DNA from: Mesostigma viride
Taxonomy: Eukaryota > Streptophyta > Mesostigmatophyceae > Mesostigmatales > Mesostigmataceae
Direction of reading: 5' to 3'
Assembly: GCA_009746045.1 (NCBI GenBank)
Contig: RPFO01000310.1
Location: forward strand, 3,642,100 to 3,693,599
Length of the DNA stretch: 51,500 nt
Shown: piece by piece, positions 46,451-51,500 of the stretch
Numbering within the stretch: the stretch's first letter is position 1
How the letters are laid out: each line of letters starts with the position of its first letter
Notes under the pieces: generated by a model
Seen by the model: only the letters and a program-made list of their open reading frames with translations
The model's database searches: none
What the model was told of the DNA's origin: nothing
Translations under genes and position numbers: made by a program

Positions 46451-47245
46451 TTGGTGAGATCAAGCTGGGGCTCGCCCACCGCCTTTCCCGCTCGCGGGAT
46501 AAGGCCGGGGCGCCCCCGCTTCTTCTCATCTTTGATAACCCAGCGGACAAGATTTCGTTTCTCAGACGCCACAAGCGGCTCGAGAAGGCTCCCTTCGCCT
46601 TGGACGACGACTTGCCCCTGGCGCAGCAACAACGGCGACGGGAGCTATGGCTGACCTACCTCCAGCTCCGGCAGACCGCGGCGTGGCCATGGAAGCCGGT
46701 GTACTGGAAGGGGGCGACCATCTAATCGGCCACAAGCCCTGGCACGCGACCCCCGCGGCCCCAGCACCTCCAGACGCCCCGGCTTAGGGGAATACAGCAG
46801 TAGTAGTGTAGAATAGTCAGGCCTAGCAGTGGCCTTGTACATGTACGCCTATTATGGGCCCCCTATACTAGCTGATGCCTTAGCATTATTTAACCATGTA
46901 CATGTGTGCCCATGATGTGCCACACACCAGATGATGCCTAGCTTTAATTATTTAGCTATGCTGTGCCCACGCAGAGAGCTGCTCTCTGCTGAGATGCCAC
47001 GCTCTAGCCCTTGTCTAGCCATGATGATCTTCCCCCCGGTCTGTCGGCGCCCCTAGTAGGTGCCTGAATACAGTGGTGGGCAGGTGCACTTCGTGCACCC
47101 ATGCACACTAGGTGGCAGTTTACATTCCCCCAACTGCAGGAAGTAGCCAAGAGTGTTTTAAAAGCCATATGCCCCTTCTCAGGGCTATATGTGCTACATA
47201 TACTCCCAACGGAGTTATGTTCCTAATTAATTAACTAATTAATTC

Positions 47246-47559
47246 AGCTAGCTATATGTCTAAACCGCACCCATGCAGGCACATTCACAGCACATCCGTT
47301 GTCTATACATCTGCGCGTACTTACTTCTTGCATTGCACCCACAGTTGGGCCAGCACCATGATGCAGAGAGAGTCCTCTGTGGCCGGCCTGCCCACTCATG
47401 CGGCAGTGAGAGAAGCTAGTGCAAGCTAGACCCTGAGGGTGCCCTCCCTCTTCGCTGTGTATTGGGGTCTGAAGGGTTCATTTATATGTCTTGGTACCGA
47501 CGGGGCGCTGCCTTTCCTTACGGCCCTAACCTTTTAACCTTTTAACCTTTAAGAAAAAT
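47246..47559. other. Unassigned spacer between retroelement pieces
   Basis: No gene or recognisable element. The right end has repeated ACCTTTTAACC units (about 47528-47550) and leads into an AATTAAACTTAAATTAAAT tail belonging to the inverted LINE end that follows. Confidence 0.4.
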
Positions 47560-47890
47560 TAAACTTAAATTAAATGATAACATGACTCCATTGGGAGATC
47601 ATGTAGCATATTCCCTGGGTGGGTGGGGTGGGTGGAACCGCGAATATCTAATCTATCCTAGTATATCCCAATCTATAAAAGGCCTAACTACACAATGCAG
47701 TAGAGTGTCCCTTCCTCCTGGGGGGGGCCTCCTTGAGGGGGGGGTTGCCCACAGGGGCGGGCTCGTGGGTCTCAATTACAATGGTCTGTCATGCATCGCC
47801 TCTTGTCCTGCATGGCAGTCCATGCGAGAGAGAGGGAAGAGATACGGTGTTCAATTACTGAGCCGGGACGTACTTGAGATCAGCTAGCAA
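47560..47890 (-). mobile_element. 5'-truncated LINE 3' end, inverted and diverged
   Basis: On the minus strand this shows the order of the LINE 3' end: a segment like CCATGCAGGACAAGAGGCG, the glycine-codon-poor C-rich block, TACATGATCTCCCAATGGAG and an ATTTAATTTAAG tail. It is more diverged than the copy at 22105-22470, so it is older. Confidence 0.65.
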
Positions 47891-48287
47891 CTGAGTTGTA
47901 TAGTTGTGTACCGGTTTGCCAGCCCTCCCAGTAGGGTTTGTCCGCAGGCCCAGGCCACGTCAAGATGCATGCCGCCCAGGCTGGCCAAGCCGCTGAGGGC
48001 CGGCCGGGCCGAGGTCGGTGTCAACCTGACTGGTGCGAGCAAGATGTCCTGCAAATGCCCTAACCTTGCATGGGCATAACTGGTCATCGTAAATGAAAGC
48101 TTTTGAATTTCTTTTGTCGAATATACTTCCATTCAAACTGCTGCCTCAACCACGGTCACTGCCAAGCATCTGTGTTGCTACTTGATCTTTGCCACCGTCA
48201 CCATAATTACCATCGCCTTCATCACAATCATTAGTCTCCCCTCAATCCTTGTTGGAATTCTCCATTTCCTCTTCCTCCCCATCCTCC
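47891..48287. other. 3' flank of the LRR gene
   Basis: This is the region just downstream of the minus-strand LRR stop codon. No coding exon or clear 3'-end signal was found. Confidence 0.4.
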
Positions 48288-50834
<2,547 letters not shown>

Positions 50835-51500
50835 GGGTTGGCTTGGCAGGGGATGGCTGTAGTCCTCCAAGACACCACCGTGCCCGATACTTGGCCGATA
50901 TGGGCTACCGCCCTGCGAGTTAACCCAACCGAGGACACGGGCAGACAGCCCACCACGGAAGCATGGCAGATGTGTTATTGGCAGCAATTAGACCAGTGAG
51001 TTAGCCATGTGGATGTTGTCACCAGGTCTTATTATAGCTAGACTGAGGAATGACAATGCCCCGTGCGGAGATCTCCTATGCTTGATAAGGCTTAGAGGAT
51101 GGGCAAAGTGCAAACGGCATGACATGCCTTGTGTCCTTGCACCTGTAGATATAGAAATATGCCACCACGAGGAACAGGGGGGGGAAAATAAAAAGAAAGC
51201 ATGAACCTGGTACGCGGTAACGCAAACGCAGCTGTCCGAGAGGTTTATAGGGGATCGTGTAATCGTGCCAGCGGATGCCCTGAATCAAAGGAACATGACA
51301 TCACGCATCCCATCAATACGCTACCATTGAAATACAAAATTGAATATTGAAGAATACCAAGCCATTTACAGTTTAAGGTCTGTCACCGGTAAGCCGGCTG
51401 ATTCTGGAATACCAACGGGTATTACACAAAGAGCATCCGAGGAAGACTCAAGTAGATCCTGCCTTTCCAAAGTAATGCATGCAGAAGCGCAGAGCATTGC
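50835..51500. other. 5' flank of the LRR gene, right edge
   Basis: This holds the presumed promoter and 5' UTR of the minus-strand LRR gene. A leader exon is possible, because an AG (CTCGCAG on the minus strand) precedes the open frame at about 50915. No other gene was recognised. Confidence 0.4.

Larger units (their letters stand above)
44251..47245 (+). mobile_element. ORF1p-type retroelement, copy 2, split by a nested insertion
   Basis: The coding part starts near 44400 (NVIVKNFDLVEGENSEKL) and breaks off at CTTGGTGAGAT (44527-44537). It resumes after the same 11 bases at 46450-46460 with LGEIKLGLAHRLS, then PADKISFLRRHKR, DDDLPLAQQQRRRELW and PVYWKGATI, and stops at 46725. The DDDL..AQQ.RRELW block resembles the C-terminal domain of LINE ORF1 proteins. 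The 3' UTR (46726-47200) matches 21290-20780 inverted, and the element ends with CTCCCAACGGAG and an AATTAATTAACTAATTAATT tail near 47240. Confidence 0.75.

Noticed and set aside
50835-50987. Upstream extension of the LRR protein to a TTG codon at 50987
   Set aside because: No ATG starts that extension. The first in-frame ATG is at 50834. The extra codons may be 5' UTR or part of a leader-joined exon.

Overview
The window is nuclear DNA of a eukaryote. It has GC-rich, intron-dense genes, long simple-sequence arrays, non-LTR retrotransposon remains and a tRNA-like SINE-type sequence. The plant/algal form of BAP31 and TGTAA pentamers near two gene ends suggest a green alga. That is an inference from gene style; nothing in the window fixes the species.

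Layout. (1) 951-13125, minus strand: a TM9SF (nonaspanin/EMP70) gene. Twelve exons join with consistent phases into 673 codons, from a signal peptide to the penultimate membrane helix. The last exon was not found and may lie beyond the left edge. (2) 13126-13896: a divergent promoter region. (3) 13897-17428, plus: a four-exon BAP31-like ER membrane protein, complete, ending in a KKXX retrieval signal. (4) 17429-19100: no gene recognised. (5) 19100-22790: a retroelement cluster with a decayed reverse transcriptase copy, an inverted ORF1p-type element and inverted 3' ends. (6) about 23740-43493, plus: one large gene (about 17 exons, roughly 1,500 codons) for a low-complexity plus coiled-coil protein of unknown family. 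Its introns hold arrays of 6-, 19-, 25-, 29- and 31-bp units, including about 246 copies of a 25-mer. (7) 44155-47890: a second retroelement cluster, in which a reverse transcriptase element sits inside an ORF1p-type element between an 11-bp direct repeat. (8) 48288-50834, minus: a single-exon F-box-like leucine-rich-repeat protein with a long poly-Asp/poly-Glu tail.

The two divergent genes TM9SF and BAP31 both belong to the early secretory pathway and may share a control region. The LRR protein would be a substrate adaptor of an SCF-type ubiquitin ligase if its F-box is functional. The coiled-coil protein has no assigned role.

The most unusual signal is that several introns begin with tandem copies of their own exon-end/5' splice-site junction. 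There are 2 copies (TM9SF exon 12), 3 (TM9SF exon 2), 3-4 (BAP31 exon 2), 2-3 (BAP31 exon 3) and about 246 (coiled-coil exon ending at 29290). Introns here seem to grow by tandem duplication anchored at the splice donor.
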